From Pelagicoccus enzymogenes (GTDB lineage: Bacteria > Verrucomicrobiota > Verrucomicrobiia > Opitutales > Opitutaceae), in NCBI RefSeq assembly GCF_014803405.1, contig NZ_JACYFG010000007.1:372001-436000 (forward strand): DNA of 64,000 nucleotides, given 5' to 3'. Position 1 is the stretch's first letter. Each line of letters begins with the position of its first letter. Shown here piece after piece: positions 42,828 through 51,470 of this stretch. Both the position numbers and the translations under genes were made by a program. A model generated the notes under the pieces. The model did no database searches. It worked only from the letters and a program-made list of their open reading frames with translations, and was not told where the DNA came from.

Positions 42828-45800
42828 ATGATACGAACTTTGCCTAGCTGCCTACACTGGTTCCGTCCCGCGTTTGCCCTCTTCTGGGGGATCATCGCGG
42901 TTGCGTCTCTGTGTGCCCAAGATTCGGGCGACGAAGGAGACGAGCCTGTCGTTGAGGTGATCAAGCAGTTGGTTTTCATCGAGCAGCACTTGCATGAGGT
43001 TGGAGTCAAAGACGGGTTGAAGCAACCTTACGATGTCAAGGTGACTCCCGATGGAGGGCACGTCTATGTGGCATCTTTTGGGACGTCGGAGATCAGCTAT
43101 TTTTCGCGAGACGAAGAGAGTGGTGAATTGGGATATTCAGGCGTGATCACGCAAGCCGACTTGGGAGAGAATGCGTTGGGTGGCGTTCGCTCTTTGGTGA
43201 TGAGCCCTGATGGCGAATTTGTCTATTCAGTGGCGATGATTTCGAATAGCTTGGCGAGCTTCGACCGAGATGCGGAGACAGGTGCACTGAGCCTGATCGA
43301 TGCAATCTACGACACTGATGGAGGCGTAGATGGTTTGGACGGGCCACGCTCAATTGTGATGTCGCCAGACGGCAAAAACCTCTATGTGGCAGCTTACGAC
43401 GAGAGTAAGATAAGTGTATTCAGCCGGAACGCGGTGACTGGAACTGCAAGTTTCCTGGGTGTCTATGAGGAAGGCGACCAAGGGGTTGTCGAGTTGAGCT
43501 CGCCGCATGCGTTGGCGATGAGTTCTGACGGGAAGAACCTCTATGTGGCTTTGCACAGCAACGAGATTATTGTTTTTAGTCGGGATGTCAGCAGCGGTTT
43601 ATTAACGTACCACAGTCGTTTGTCGTATCTGACTTCGGAGAGCAACAAGACCTCCATCAGAGCTCTCGCCCTGAGTCCTGACGGAAAGTTTGCCTATGTG
43701 GCATCATGGAATAACGACGCTATCACCGTTTTTTCCCGCGATACAGAGACCGGTGCGCTGACGATGAAAAGCGACGTGTTTGACGGATCGAGTGGGGTGC
43801 AGAATCTCGACGGTCCTCATGCTATTTCAGTTAGTTCGGATGGTGCTTACGTTTATGTCGCGGTTTCATCAAGTGATTCGGTGACTTCCTTTGAGCGGAA
43901 TGCAACTACAGGTGCTCTGACCTACTATCAAAGCCTCGTTTCAGGTCCGGACGACGACTGGAACTTGAATGGTCCATTGTCTATCGGTACCAGCCCGGAT
44001 GGTGAACACGTTTATTTAGGAGCTGGGTCTACTCCGCATTCGCTTTTGACATTTCGACGCGAGGTCCTGGTGGATCCTCCGGAATTTGTAGTACAACCGG
44101 TTGAGCAGAGTATCGAGGAGGGAGAGACTGTGGCCTTCTACGCATTGGCTCAAGGTGTTGATCTGAGCTATCAATGGTTACGTGATGGAACGGAAATCGA
44201 CGGTGAAACTTTGCCGGTTTTGACGATTCCGGACGTTGGTCCCGGAGATGACGGGAGTACCTTTAGTATTCAGGTGAGCAATCCGGGTGGAGTGCTCACG
44301 AGTGCGGCGGTTGGCTTGACGGTATTGCCGCCAGTGGTGGTGAACGCACCTTTGGACCTCACTGCATTGGACATTTCAAGCAGTTCGGCTCGCTTGGTTT
44401 GGACCGACGAGAGTGACAATGAGACGAGCTTCGAGATTCAACGTCGCGTTCCCGGAGGCGAGTTCGCTGGCTTGGTGACTGTATTGGAAAATCAGACACA
44501 GTATGATGACACGAGCCTAGCTGCTTCGACGACTTACATTTATCGGGTGCGGGCTCGCAAAGGAGATAACGTGTCGCTCTGGTCGAACGATGCTGTAATT
44601 GAATCGTTCGACGACACTCCTCAGTCGCCGGTGAACCTGGCGGTTCTGGAGCAGACCTACAACAAGGTTTCGCTCCGCTGGTCAGATCGTTCTGCGGTGG
44701 AGGATGGTTTTAGGGTCGAGCGCAGGCTAGACGAAGCGGGCGCGACCTGGGCAAGCGTGGCCACGATCGACAAGAACGTTACTACTTTCGTGGATCGTTC
44801 TGTCGAAGCTCTTTCCACCTACGCGTATCGAGTTCAGGCTTACAACGAATCTGGCGATTCAGACTACACGAATTCGGTCGTTGCGATCACGAGCGAAATT
44901 CCGGTCGAGGCGATTAGTCCGATTTCCCGCAGCATCACGAGGGATGCGAAATCCGGTTATGCGATCGGAGTGACTTCTTCGAAAGATTGGGAGGCATTGT
45001 CACAGGCCCCGTGGTTGATAGTGACGAGCCCGACAAGTGGACAAGGGACTGGGAACCAGGGGGTTGTCTATCGGGCTCTGTTGAACGAATCCCAGAATGA
45101 GCGCACGGGGAAAATTGTGGTAGGCGGTTTGGAGCACACGGTGGTGCAGGCAGGTTCGCCTCCATTCATGCGTATCAGTCCGTCTCGTACTCAAGTGGAT
45201 GCGAGCGGTGGCGCGAAGGTGGTCGACATCGAGTCGAACGTCGATTGGACGGCGAGCGAGGATGCGGATTGGCTTGCCATCTCTTCCGCTGCCACAGGTG
45301 CGGACTATGGATCTATCGTCCTGAGTATTGATGAAAACGACAGCTTCGATTCGCGTACCGCTGAGATTAGCATTAACGAAAGGACGCACGTTGTCGAACA
45401 AGCGGGCAAAATTCCCACGTTGGATATCAGCGCGACTAAGACGCAGTTTGATCGCGATGGCGGCACAGGCTCCGTGTCGGTGAGCTCCAATATCGATTGG
45501 CAGGCAAGCGTATCCGTTTCTTGGATCAGCTTGACGGGAGCGGCAGGTGGTTCTGGCGATGGAACGGTGGGCTTCTCGGTCGAGGCGAATGACACTGCGG
45601 AAATCCGTACGGCGGACATCTTGGTAAACGAGAAGGCGATCAGCGTCACGCAAGATCCGCCCCTAGAGTCTGATGTGCTCGAACCTGAGTGGGTTCGAGT
45701 GGAAGTAGGGCCGCTGGGCGTAGAGCTTGAATGGCTCGATTTGTCGGATGACGAACTTGGCTTCCGTCTGCGGCGTAAGGTGGTGGTAGCGGAACGCGTT

Positions 45801-46697
45801 TTCGACGTCGCTGACGTACCAGCGGGAACCACCACCTACTTTGACCGCGACGCGCCGCGTGGCAAGCGAGTGGAGTATACGCTAGTGTCCTACGATGCCA
45901 TTGGGGAATCCGACGAAGTGAAGACGACCTCCGAGCTGATTCCCTCTGCAAACTTCACGAGCGTAGCGCTGCATGTGGAGGCGTCTGGGGACACGAAAGC
46001 TTTCGAATCGAAGATTCCGTTGGCGGGGGATGGGGAAATCGTCTTGGAGCGAAACGCTTCTGGGGGACGCTTTTCGGAAATGAGCTTTGGGGCTCTGTAT
46101 CCGGTTGCACGATACAGCCTGAATTCCGACGAGTGTGAATTCGAATTGCTGGGAGAAGGGCAGCCTGAAGATTGGAATGCCTATTTTTTGTTTGACGAAG
46201 CTCGGCCAGGAGGCGGCTTTGATTTGAGTGAGCGGCACTTATTACACGCTGCGGCTAGCGTGGATGGGAGCTCAGCTTTTCCTCGTGGTGCCCGAGTGAT
46301 GGGGCAATTGCTCGCGGAGGATTCTGCAATTGTGGTGGGCTTTGAAGTAGGGGGTGCGATTGAGTTACCCGTCCTGTTGCAAGGCGCGGGGAGCAGTATC
46401 GATGCGGGTTATGTGACGAGTCGAGCGGATGATTTGGAGTTGGGGTTGTACGAGATCTCCGAGGCTGGAGAATTGAGTTTGTTGGCAAGCAACGATGATT
46501 GGGGGAGTGCTACGAATGATGCGACAATAACCCTGGAGGATGCGGTTTCGCAGACGGGCGCAGTTGGAACGCTGTCGACGAGTGGCGGCGAAGCTAGAAT
46601 TTTGCGGATGCTAGGGGCGGGCAAGTATGTGGCGGTTTTGAGGAGTAACAGTGGAAGTATTGGGACCGCGATGTTGGAGGTGTATGATGCGAGGTAG
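42828..46697 (+). CDS. Secreted multidomain protein: lactonase-like propeller, Ig, Fn3, BACON and Opitutae C-terminal domain
   Basis: A 1289-residue exported protein starting with a signal peptide (MIRTLPSCLHWFRPAF...SLCA). Residues of about 30-400 are a seven-bladed propeller of the 6-phosphogluconolactonase-like family (repeats of SPDGKxxYVA and SRDxETGALT). Then come an Ig-like domain (about 420-505, SYQWLRDGTEI), two fibronectin-III domains (505-690), three BACON domains (690-945, SNVDWTASEDADWLAIS pattern), another Fn3-like domain and a C-terminal beta domain (about 1147-1289). The last ends LASNDDWGSATNDA...AMLEVYDAR, the pattern of a domain repeated across Opitutae exported proteins. 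It probably sits at the cell surface and binds glycans or proteins. No catalytic site is evident. A long palindrome follows 9 bases after the stop. Confidence 0.85.
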   Translation: MIRTLPSCLHWFRPAFALFWGIIAVASLCAQDSGDEGDEPVVEVIKQLVFIEQHLHEVGVKDGLKQPYDVKVTPDGGHVYVASFGTSEISYFSRDEESGELGYSGVITQADLGENALGGVRSLVMSPDGEFVYSVAMISNSLASFDRDAETGALSLIDAIYDTDGGVDGLDGPRSIVMSPDGKNLYVAAYDESKISVFSRNAVTGTASFLGVYEEGDQGVVELSSPHALAMSSDGKNLYVALHSNEIIVFSRDVSSGLLTYHSRLSYLTSESNKTSIRALALSPDGKFAYVASWNNDAITVFSRDTETGALTMKSDVFDGSSGVQNLDGPHAISVSSDGAYVYVAVSSSDSVTSFERNATTGALTYYQSLVSGPDDDWNLNGPLSIGTSPDGEHVYLGAGSTPHSLLTFRREVLVDPPEFVVQPVEQSIEEGETVAFYALAQGVDLSYQWLRDGTEIDGETLPVLTIPDVGPGDDGSTFSIQVSNPGGVLTSAAVGLTVLPPVVVNAPLDLTALDISSSSARLVWTDESDNETSFEIQRRVPGGEFAGLVTVLENQTQYDDTSLAASTTYIYRVRARKGDNVSLWSNDAVIESFDDTPQSPVNLAVLEQTYNKVSLRWSDRSAVEDGFRVERRLDEAGATWASVATIDKNVTTFVDRSVEALSTYAYRVQAYNESGDSDYTNSVVAITSEIPVEAISPISRSITRDAKSGYAIGVTSSKDWEALSQAPWLIVTSPTSGQGTGNQGVVYRALLNESQNERTGKIVVGGLEHTVVQAGSPPFMRISPSRTQVDASGGAKVVDIESNVDWTASEDADWLAISSAATGADYGSIVLSIDENDSFDSRTAEISINERTHVVEQAGKIPTLDISATKTQFDRDGGTGSVSVSSNIDWQASVSVSWISLTGAAGGSGDGTVGFSVEANDTAEIRTADILVNEKAISVTQDPPLESDVLEPEWVRVEVGPLGVELEWLDLSDDELGFRLRRKVVVAERVFDVADVPAGTTTYFDRDAPRGKRVEYTLVSYDAIGESDEVKTTSELIPSANFTSVALHVEASGDTKAFESKIPLAGDGEIVLERNASGGRFSEMSFGALYPVARYSLNSDECEFELLGEGQPEDWNAYFLFDEARPGGGFDLSERHLLHAAASVDGSSAFPRGARVMGQLLAEDSAIVVGFEVGGAIELPVLLQGAGSSIDAGYVTSRADDLELGLYEISEAGELSLLASNDDWGSATNDATITLEDAVSQTGAVGTLSTSGGEARILRMLGAGKYVAVLRSNSGSIGTAMLEVYDAR

Positions 46698-46701
46698 TGT
46701 T

Positions 46702-46769
46702 TTGTAGGAAGCGGCCTTGTGCCGCGATTTTGATTTTGGAGATGTTAATCGCGGCGCAAGGCCGCTTCC
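46702..46769. repeat. Long palindrome at the 3' end of the propeller/BACON gene
   Basis: Left arm 46707-46729 and right arm 46747-46769 are 23 bases each and complementary except for one G-T pair, with a 17-base loop. The element begins TGTAGGAAGCGGCC 9 bases after the stop codon. It belongs to the dispersed GTAGG-started palindrome family and may act as a terminator or 3' stabiliser. Confidence 0.8.
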
Positions 46770-46796
46770 CACGGATTGTGACGGGGATTTGGATAC

Positions 46797-46828
46797 AAAA
46801 GAGCCGCCTCGGATTGGAGGCGGCTCTT
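46797..46828 (-). terminator. Terminator after thrS
   Basis: A 12-bp stem AAGAGCCGCCTC/GAGGCGGCTCTT (46799-46810, 46817-46828) with a 6-base loop is followed by TT and GTAT on the minus strand (four T in all counting the stem end). It lies 44 bases beyond the thrS stop. Confidence 0.8.
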
Positions 46829-46851
46829 GGCGTGAAAATAGTGGGGAAATC

Positions 46852-46870
46852 GCGACCAAGGTCGCTCCTA
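46852..46870 (-). repeat. Short palindrome abutting the thrS stop
   Basis: GCGACC-AA-GGTCGC (46852-46857, 46860-46865). Read on the minus strand it starts GTAGGAGCGACC directly after the thrS stop codon, the same start as the other 3'-end elements. Confidence 0.6.
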
Positions 46871-46871
46871 C

Positions 46872-48704
46872 CTACTTCTTAATTTGTAGAGTGCGTTCGT
46901 TGATGAGTTGGAGGACTTGGGTCTCGAACTCTTCGAAGAGCATGGTGGGCTTGCCGTCGTGGAAGCGGCTGCGCACGGAGACTTTGCCTTCTTCGGCTTC
47001 GCGTTCGCCGACGATCAGGGTGTTGGGGACCTTGTCGAGTTCAGCGTTGCGGATCTTGGCTCCGAGCTTGTCGGAGTTGAAGTCGCCGGTGGCGCGCACT
47101 CCGTTGGCCTTGAGTTGGCTTACGAGGCTTTCGGCGTAGTCGCGAACTTTGTCGGAAATCGGCAGGACGCGTACTTGCTCAGGCGCGAGCCAAGTTGGGA
47201 AGTCGCCGCCGAAGTGCTCGATGAGCAGGCCGCAGAAACGCTCCATGGAGCCGAAAGGGGCGCGGTGCACCATGACGGGACGGTGCGGCTTGTTGTCGGA
47301 CCCGGTGTAGGAGATGTCGAAGCGTACGGGCAGGTTGTAGTCGACCTGCACGGTGCCGAGCTGCCATTCGCGGCCGATGACGTCCTTGACGACGAAGTCG
47401 ATCTTGGGACCGTAGAAGGCGGCTTCGCCTTCTTCTTCGACGAAGGGAACGCCGAGCGTCTTAACCGCTTCGCGGATGGCGGCTTCGGCCTTGTCCCAGT
47501 TGGCGGGATCGCCGACGTATTTGTCGGAGTTGGGATCGCGCAGGGAGACGCGCACGGAGTAGTCCTCCATGCCGAGGGTGCCGAAGACGATCTTGACGAG
47601 GTCGAGGCAGCCTTGGATTTCGTCCTGTAGTTGCTCTTCGGTGCAGAAGAGGTGGGCGTCGTCTTGGGTGAAGCCGCGGACGCGGGTCATGCCGTTGAGC
47701 TCGCCGGATTGTTCCCAGCGGTAGACGGTGCCGAACTCGGCGAGGCGTATCGGAAGATCGCGGTAGGAGTGTGGCTCCGATGCGAAGATCTTGATATGCA
47801 TAGGGCAGTTCATCGGTTTGAGGAGGTAGCCTTCGATGTCGCCGGTCTCGAGATTGTTAGTGAGGGTTGAGCAAGTCGCACCTTCCTCGGCGAGGTCTGC
47901 AAGGGAGTCGCGCTCGATGAGCGGCGGAAACTGGGACTCCTGGTAGTAAGGGAAGTGGCCGGAGGTCTTGTAGAGGCCCAGCTTGCCGATGTGCGGCGTG
48001 AAGACTTGGGAGTACTCTTGCTTGATGAGCTGCTCGGAGATGAAGTCCTGGAGCTCTTGGCGAACGATGGCGCCCTTGGGCTTCCAGAGGATGAGGCCTT
48101 GGCCGACGGCGTCGTCTATGTGGAAGAGGCCCATGTCCTTGCCCACGCGTCGGTGGTCGCGCTTGCGGGATTCCTCTAGTTGGTTGAGGTAGGTTTCTAG
48201 TTCGTCTTTGGAGGCAAAGGCGGTCCCGTAGATGCGTTGGAGCTGCTTGTTTTTCTCGTCGCCCCGGTGGTAGGCTCCGGCGATGGAGAGCAGCTTGAAG
48301 GCCTTGATCTTCTTGGTGTAGTTGACGTGGGAGCCGGCGCAGAGGTCGAGGAACTCGCCGTTGCGGTAGAAGGAGACTTGATCGCCTTCGGGGATGTCGT
48401 CGAGGCGGCCTAGCTTGTAGGTTTCTTGGCCGATTTCCTTGATCATCTTGACCGCTTCCTCGCGGGAAACCTCGATGCGCTCGAAGCGTTGGTTCTCCTT
48501 GATGACCTTCTTCATCTCGGCCTCGATCTTCTCGAGGTCGTCGGCGGTGAACTTATGATCCAAGTCGAAATCGTAGTAGAATCCGGTGTCGGTTGGCGGG
48601 CCGATGTCGAGCTTCGCGTCCGGGAAGAGGCGAAGGACTGCGGTGGCGAGAACGTGCGACGAGGAGTGTCGGATCTCTTCGAGAGGAGTCATTTGTTCTT
48701 TCAT
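46872..48704 (-). CDS. thrS: Threonine--tRNA ligase lacking the TGS domain
   Basis: ThrS charges tRNA-Thr. The 610-residue protein starts directly at the editing (N2/SAD) domain: HSSSH at 13-17 and CAGSHVNYTKKIKAFKL. The class II core has MNCPMH, RVRGFTQDDAHLFC and MVHRAPFGSMERF, which include the zinc ligands Cys, His and His. The C-terminal anticodon domain is present (VRVLPISDK). The N-terminal TGS domain is missing. The frame upstream reaches a stop at 48747-48749, so it is not a start error. An insertion of about 25 residues (ERDSLADLAEEGATCSTL) lies before KPMNCPMH. It follows cysS by 114 bases. Confidence 0.95.
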   Translation of the reverse strand: MKEQMTPLEEIRHSSSHVLATAVLRLFPDAKLDIGPPTDTGFYYDFDLDHKFTADDLEKIEAEMKKVIKENQRFERIEVSREEAVKMIKEIGQETYKLGRLDDIPEGDQVSFYRNGEFLDLCAGSHVNYTKKIKAFKLLSIAGAYHRGDEKNKQLQRIYGTAFASKDELETYLNQLEESRKRDHRRVGKDMGLFHIDDAVGQGLILWKPKGAIVRQELQDFISEQLIKQEYSQVFTPHIGKLGLYKTSGHFPYYQESQFPPLIERDSLADLAEEGATCSTLTNNLETGDIEGYLLKPMNCPMHIKIFASEPHSYRDLPIRLAEFGTVYRWEQSGELNGMTRVRGFTQDDAHLFCTEEQLQDEIQGCLDLVKIVFGTLGMEDYSVRVSLRDPNSDKYVGDPANWDKAEAAIREAVKTLGVPFVEEEGEAAFYGPKIDFVVKDVIGREWQLGTVQVDYNLPVRFDISYTGSDNKPHRPVMVHRAPFGSMERFCGLLIEHFGGDFPTWLAPEQVRVLPISDKVRDYAESLVSQLKANGVRATGDFNSDKLGAKIRNAELDKVPNTLIVGEREAEEGKVSVRSRFHDGKPTMLFEEFETQVLQLINERTLQIKK

Positions 48705-48793
48705 GGAAAAGTAAGCGGAGTGTTTTGCCCGGGAAGGGCGCTGAGGTCACGAAGTATTTTTTTAAGGGGGGAGTGATCTTGTTGGTGGGCTCT

Positions 48794-48821
48794 GCGGGAC
48801 GGGCGTAAAGCCCGCGCCCTA
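48794..48821 (-). repeat. Palindrome overlapping the cysS stop
   Basis: CGGGC-GTAAA-GCCCG (48800-48804, 48810-48814). Read on the minus strand the element begins TGTAGGGCGCGGGC, and its TAG is the stop codon of cysS. Confidence 0.65.
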
Positions 48822-50252
48822 CAGTTGCTCGAGGTCGAAGCCGTCTTTGCGGTCTAGGGCTTTCCAGCCGGCGGCGGCGAGCTCGTCGCGGAGGGCGTCG
48901 GCGGCGGCCCAGTCCTTGGCTTGCTTGGCGTCCCAGCGTTTTTGGGCGAGTGCTTTGACGTCCTCGGGAGCTTCTACCTTGGGCTTTTCGATGATCACTT
49001 GGTCGAGATCGTAGCCGAGAGCGAAGATGAGCTTGTGGTAGGGCACCACCGCTTCGGCTCCGGGCTTGGACTTGATGGCAGTGAAGATGCCGCCAAGGGC
49101 GCCGGGGATGTTCATGTCGCTGGAGAGCTTTTGCCAGGCGTCGGCGAAGATTCCCCACTCATCGTGGAGGTGCTTGCCTTTGTTGATCTCCTTCAAGACC
49201 GCGGCGCGCTTGAGGCTGGCGGCGGCTAGTATCTCGTCGGAGAACTTGCGCAGCTTGACGAGGGCGCTTTGGGCCGCGACGAGGGAGTCGGAATTGAAGT
49301 TGATGGTTTGGCGGTAGTGGCCCGAGGTGAGGGCGTAGCGGAGCACGACCGGGGCGTAGCCCTTGGCCTCGATGTCGTCGACGGTGTAGAAATTGTTGAG
49401 GCTTTTCGACATCTTGGCGTTGTCGACCAAGAGGTGGGCGGCGTGTATCCAATATTTGAAGAACTGCTTTTGGTGGCCGCAGGAGCACTCGGATTGGGCG
49501 ATCTCGTTTTCGTGGTGCGGGAAGGTGAGGTCCACGCCGCCGGAGTGAATGTCGAGGTTGTTGCTCAAGTACTTCATGGCCATGGCGGAACACTCGAGGT
49601 GCCAGCCGGGACGGCCTTCGCCCCAGGGGCTGTCCCAGTAGACGTCGCCGTCGGTGGGCTTGCGGCTTTTCCACATGACGAAGTCGGCGGCGGAGTCGCG
49701 GCTGTATTCGTCGGAGTCGACTGGGCCTTCGTCTTCGTCGGTTGCGGCGTCGGTCAGGAGCTCGCGTTCCTTGATGCGGGAGAGTTTGCCGTATCCGTCA
49801 AACGAGGACACGCGGAAATAGACGGATCCGTCTTCGGAGGCGTAAGCGTGGCCACGCTCGATAAGGTCCTCGATCATCTTGATTTGCTCGGGGATGTGGG
49901 CGGTGGCCTTTGGCTCGATTTGCGGAGCCAGCATGTTGAAGCGTTCGCAGTCCTTGTGGAAAACTTCGGTCCAGTGCTCGGTGAATTCCGTGAGCGGGCG
50001 GCCTTCTTCGATGGAGCGGGCGATGGTCTTGTCGTCTACGTCGGTGAGGTTGCGAACATGGATCACCTTATAGCCTGCGGTCTGCAGGACGCGTCGCATT
50101 ACGTCCTGGTTGAGGAAGGTGCGGAAGTTGCCGATGTGGGCCTGGGCGTAGACGGTGGGACCGCAGCAGTACATGCCGACGACATTGCCTTTGGTGGGAA
50201 CGATGGGTTCCGCCTTGCGGGAAAGGGTGTTGTGGAATGTGACTTGTTGCAA
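48819..50252 (-). CDS. cysS: Cysteine--tRNA ligase
   Basis: This class I synthetase charges tRNA-Cys. The 477-residue protein has the zinc-binding start YCCGPTVYAQAHIGN with the HIGN signature, VTDVDDKT-type LTDVDDKTIAR, PGWHLECSAM and HHENEIAQSECS (zinc ligands), and the KMSKS loop AKMSKSLNN. A loop rich in acidic residues (TDEDEGPVDSDEYSRD) sits before DFVMWK. It starts with ATG at 50252, divergent from hemB across 87 bases, and the last codons overlap a palindrome that provides its TAG stop. Confidence 0.96.
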   Translation of the reverse strand: MQQVTFHNTLSRKAEPIVPTKGNVVGMYCCGPTVYAQAHIGNFRTFLNQDVMRRVLQTAGYKVIHVRNLTDVDDKTIARSIEEGRPLTEFTEHWTEVFHKDCERFNMLAPQIEPKATAHIPEQIKMIEDLIERGHAYASEDGSVYFRVSSFDGYGKLSRIKERELLTDAATDEDEGPVDSDEYSRDSAADFVMWKSRKPTDGDVYWDSPWGEGRPGWHLECSAMAMKYLSNNLDIHSGGVDLTFPHHENEIAQSECSCGHQKQFFKYWIHAAHLLVDNAKMSKSLNNFYTVDDIEAKGYAPVVLRYALTSGHYRQTINFNSDSLVAAQSALVKLRKFSDEILAAASLKRAAVLKEINKGKHLHDEWGIFADAWQKLSSDMNIPGALGGIFTAIKSKPGAEAVVPYHKLIFALGYDLDQVIIEKPKVEAPEDVKALAQKRWDAKQAKDWAAADALRDELAAAGWKALDRKDGFDLEQL

Positions 50253-50255
50253 AGT

Positions 50256-50282
50256 ATGAAGGTTGAAGGATGAAGGTTGAAG
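50256..50282. repeat. Two tandem 14-base repeats in the cysS/hemB divergent region
   Basis: ATGAAGGTTGAAGG (50256-50269) is followed directly by ATGAAGGTTGAAG (50270-50282). The unit lies between the cysS and hemB starts, where it could affect either promoter. Confidence 0.7.
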
Positions 50283-50339
50283 ATGTGTAGGTTTCGGTTG
50301 CGTGTTGCGTGCGAATCTACAGCTTCGCGGAAAAGAGCC

Positions 50340-51365
50340 ATGAAGCGTTTCGATAAGACCGAGGATTTCAAGCTGGATTTACCGCGCCGCCCGAGGCGGA
50401 TGCGTCGTACTGCCTCGTTGAGGGCGATGGCGCAGGAGACTTACGTGAGGGTGGAGGACTTGATTGCCCCCTTGATTGTGAAGGAGTCGGGCGAAAAGGA
50501 GCCCGTTGGATCGATGCCGGGCCTGTATCGTTTGAATATCGACGACCTGGTAGCGGAGTGCCGCGAGCTGGCGTCGCTGGGCGTTCCAGCGGTGGCCATT
50601 TTTCCCAACATGGATGCGAGCTTGAAGGATGCCTTGGGCTCGGAGGCGGGAAATCCGGATACTTTGACCTTGCGGGCGGTGCGAGCCCTGAAGGCCGAAG
50701 TGCCCGGGCTTTCGGTTATCACGGATGTGGCCCTGGATCCTTATACCTCGCACGGGCATGACGGTGTCTTGAACAAGGACGGCAGCTATGTGCTCAATGA
50801 CGAGACGGTGCGTCGCCTGTGCGAAATGGCGGTGCTGCAGGCGGAAGCGGGCGTGGATATCGTGGCGCCTTCGGACATGATGGACGGACGTGTGGGGGCG
50901 ATCCGCAAGGCTTTGGACGATCGCGGATTTATCGATACGGCGATCATGGCCTACTCGGCGAAGTTTGCCTCGGCGTACTACGGTCCGTACCGCGAGGCGG
51001 TGGGCAGCGCCAGCGCGGCGGGCACGACCTTGCTGGGCAAAGAAACTTATCAGATGAATCCGGCGAATCGTCGGGAGGCGATCATGGACGCCTTGCTGGA
51101 CGAGGACGAGGGGGCGGATTTCGTGATGGTGAAGCCGGCTGGAGCTTACTTGGACATCATTCGGGAATTGCGGGATGCGTCGCAAGTGACGGTCGCGGCC
51201 TACCAGGTTTCGGGTGAGTACGCCCAGATCCATGCGGCGGCCCAGCTCGGTTGGCTCGACTACGAGAAGACGCGTGACGAGTCGCTGCTGGCGATCAAGC
51301 GGGCGGGAGCGGACGTGATCCTGACTTACTTTGCGAAGGAAGTGGCGAGGAAGCTGAAGGGGTAG
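50340..51365 (+). CDS. hemB: Delta-aminolevulinic acid dehydratase (porphobilinogen synthase)
   Basis: HemB joins two 5-aminolevulinate molecules into porphobilinogen in tetrapyrrole synthesis. The 341-residue protein has both Schiff-base lysines (AYSAKFASAYYGPYREA and DFVMVKPAGAYLDI) and the metal-site segment ALDPYTSHGHDG. That segment has Asp/Ala in place of the three zinc cysteines, so it is the Mg-using, zinc-independent type. It also has RRLCEMAV...ADIVAPSDMMDGRVGAIR-type blocks. The ATG at 50340 with AAAAGAG upstream is preferred over the in-frame start at 50277, which would read through the tandem repeat. Confidence 0.96.
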   Translation: MKRFDKTEDFKLDLPRRPRRMRRTASLRAMAQETYVRVEDLIAPLIVKESGEKEPVGSMPGLYRLNIDDLVAECRELASLGVPAVAIFPNMDASLKDALGSEAGNPDTLTLRAVRALKAEVPGLSVITDVALDPYTSHGHDGVLNKDGSYVLNDETVRRLCEMAVLQAEAGVDIVAPSDMMDGRVGAIRKALDDRGFIDTAIMAYSAKFASAYYGPYREAVGSASAAGTTLLGKETYQMNPANRREAIMDALLDEDEGADFVMVKPAGAYLDIIRELRDASQVTVAAYQVSGEYAQIHAAAQLGWLDYEKTRDESLLAIKRAGADVILTYFAKEVARKLKG

Positions 51366-51374
51366 GGAACGCAC

Positions 51375-51411
51375 TGTAGGGTCTGCGGCGTGTCGGGAGC
51401 GACAGCCCCAC
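51375..51411 (+). repeat. Palindromic element after hemB
   Basis: Begins TGTAGGGTCTGCGG 9 bases after the hemB stop and contains the hairpin TGTCG-GGAG-CGACA (51391-51404). It is another member of the GTAGG-started 3'-end family. Confidence 0.6.
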
Positions 51412-51423
51412 AAATTTTGCGCG

Positions 51424-51455
51424 AAAAAGCCCGCTCGGATTTCCGAGCGGGCTTT
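51424..51455. terminator. Bidirectional terminator between hemB and the acidic-protein gene
   Basis: A 13-bp perfect stem AAAGCCCGCTCGG/CCGAGCGGGCTTT (51426-51438, 51443-51455) closes a 4-base loop, with T-rich sequence on both strands. It sits between two convergent genes. Confidence 0.9.
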
Positions 51456-51470
51456 GTAATTGGAAATTGG

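Noticed and set aside
48705-48818. Missing TGS domain of thrS hidden upstream by a wrong start or frameshift
   Set aside because: The frame upstream of the ATG runs into a stop at 48747-48749 and only 114 bases separate it from cysS, too short for a TGS domain.
49269-50273. 334-codon plus-strand open frame opposite cysS
   Set aside because: Antisense to a fully conserved synthetase; Val/Gly-rich composition typical of a shadow frame.
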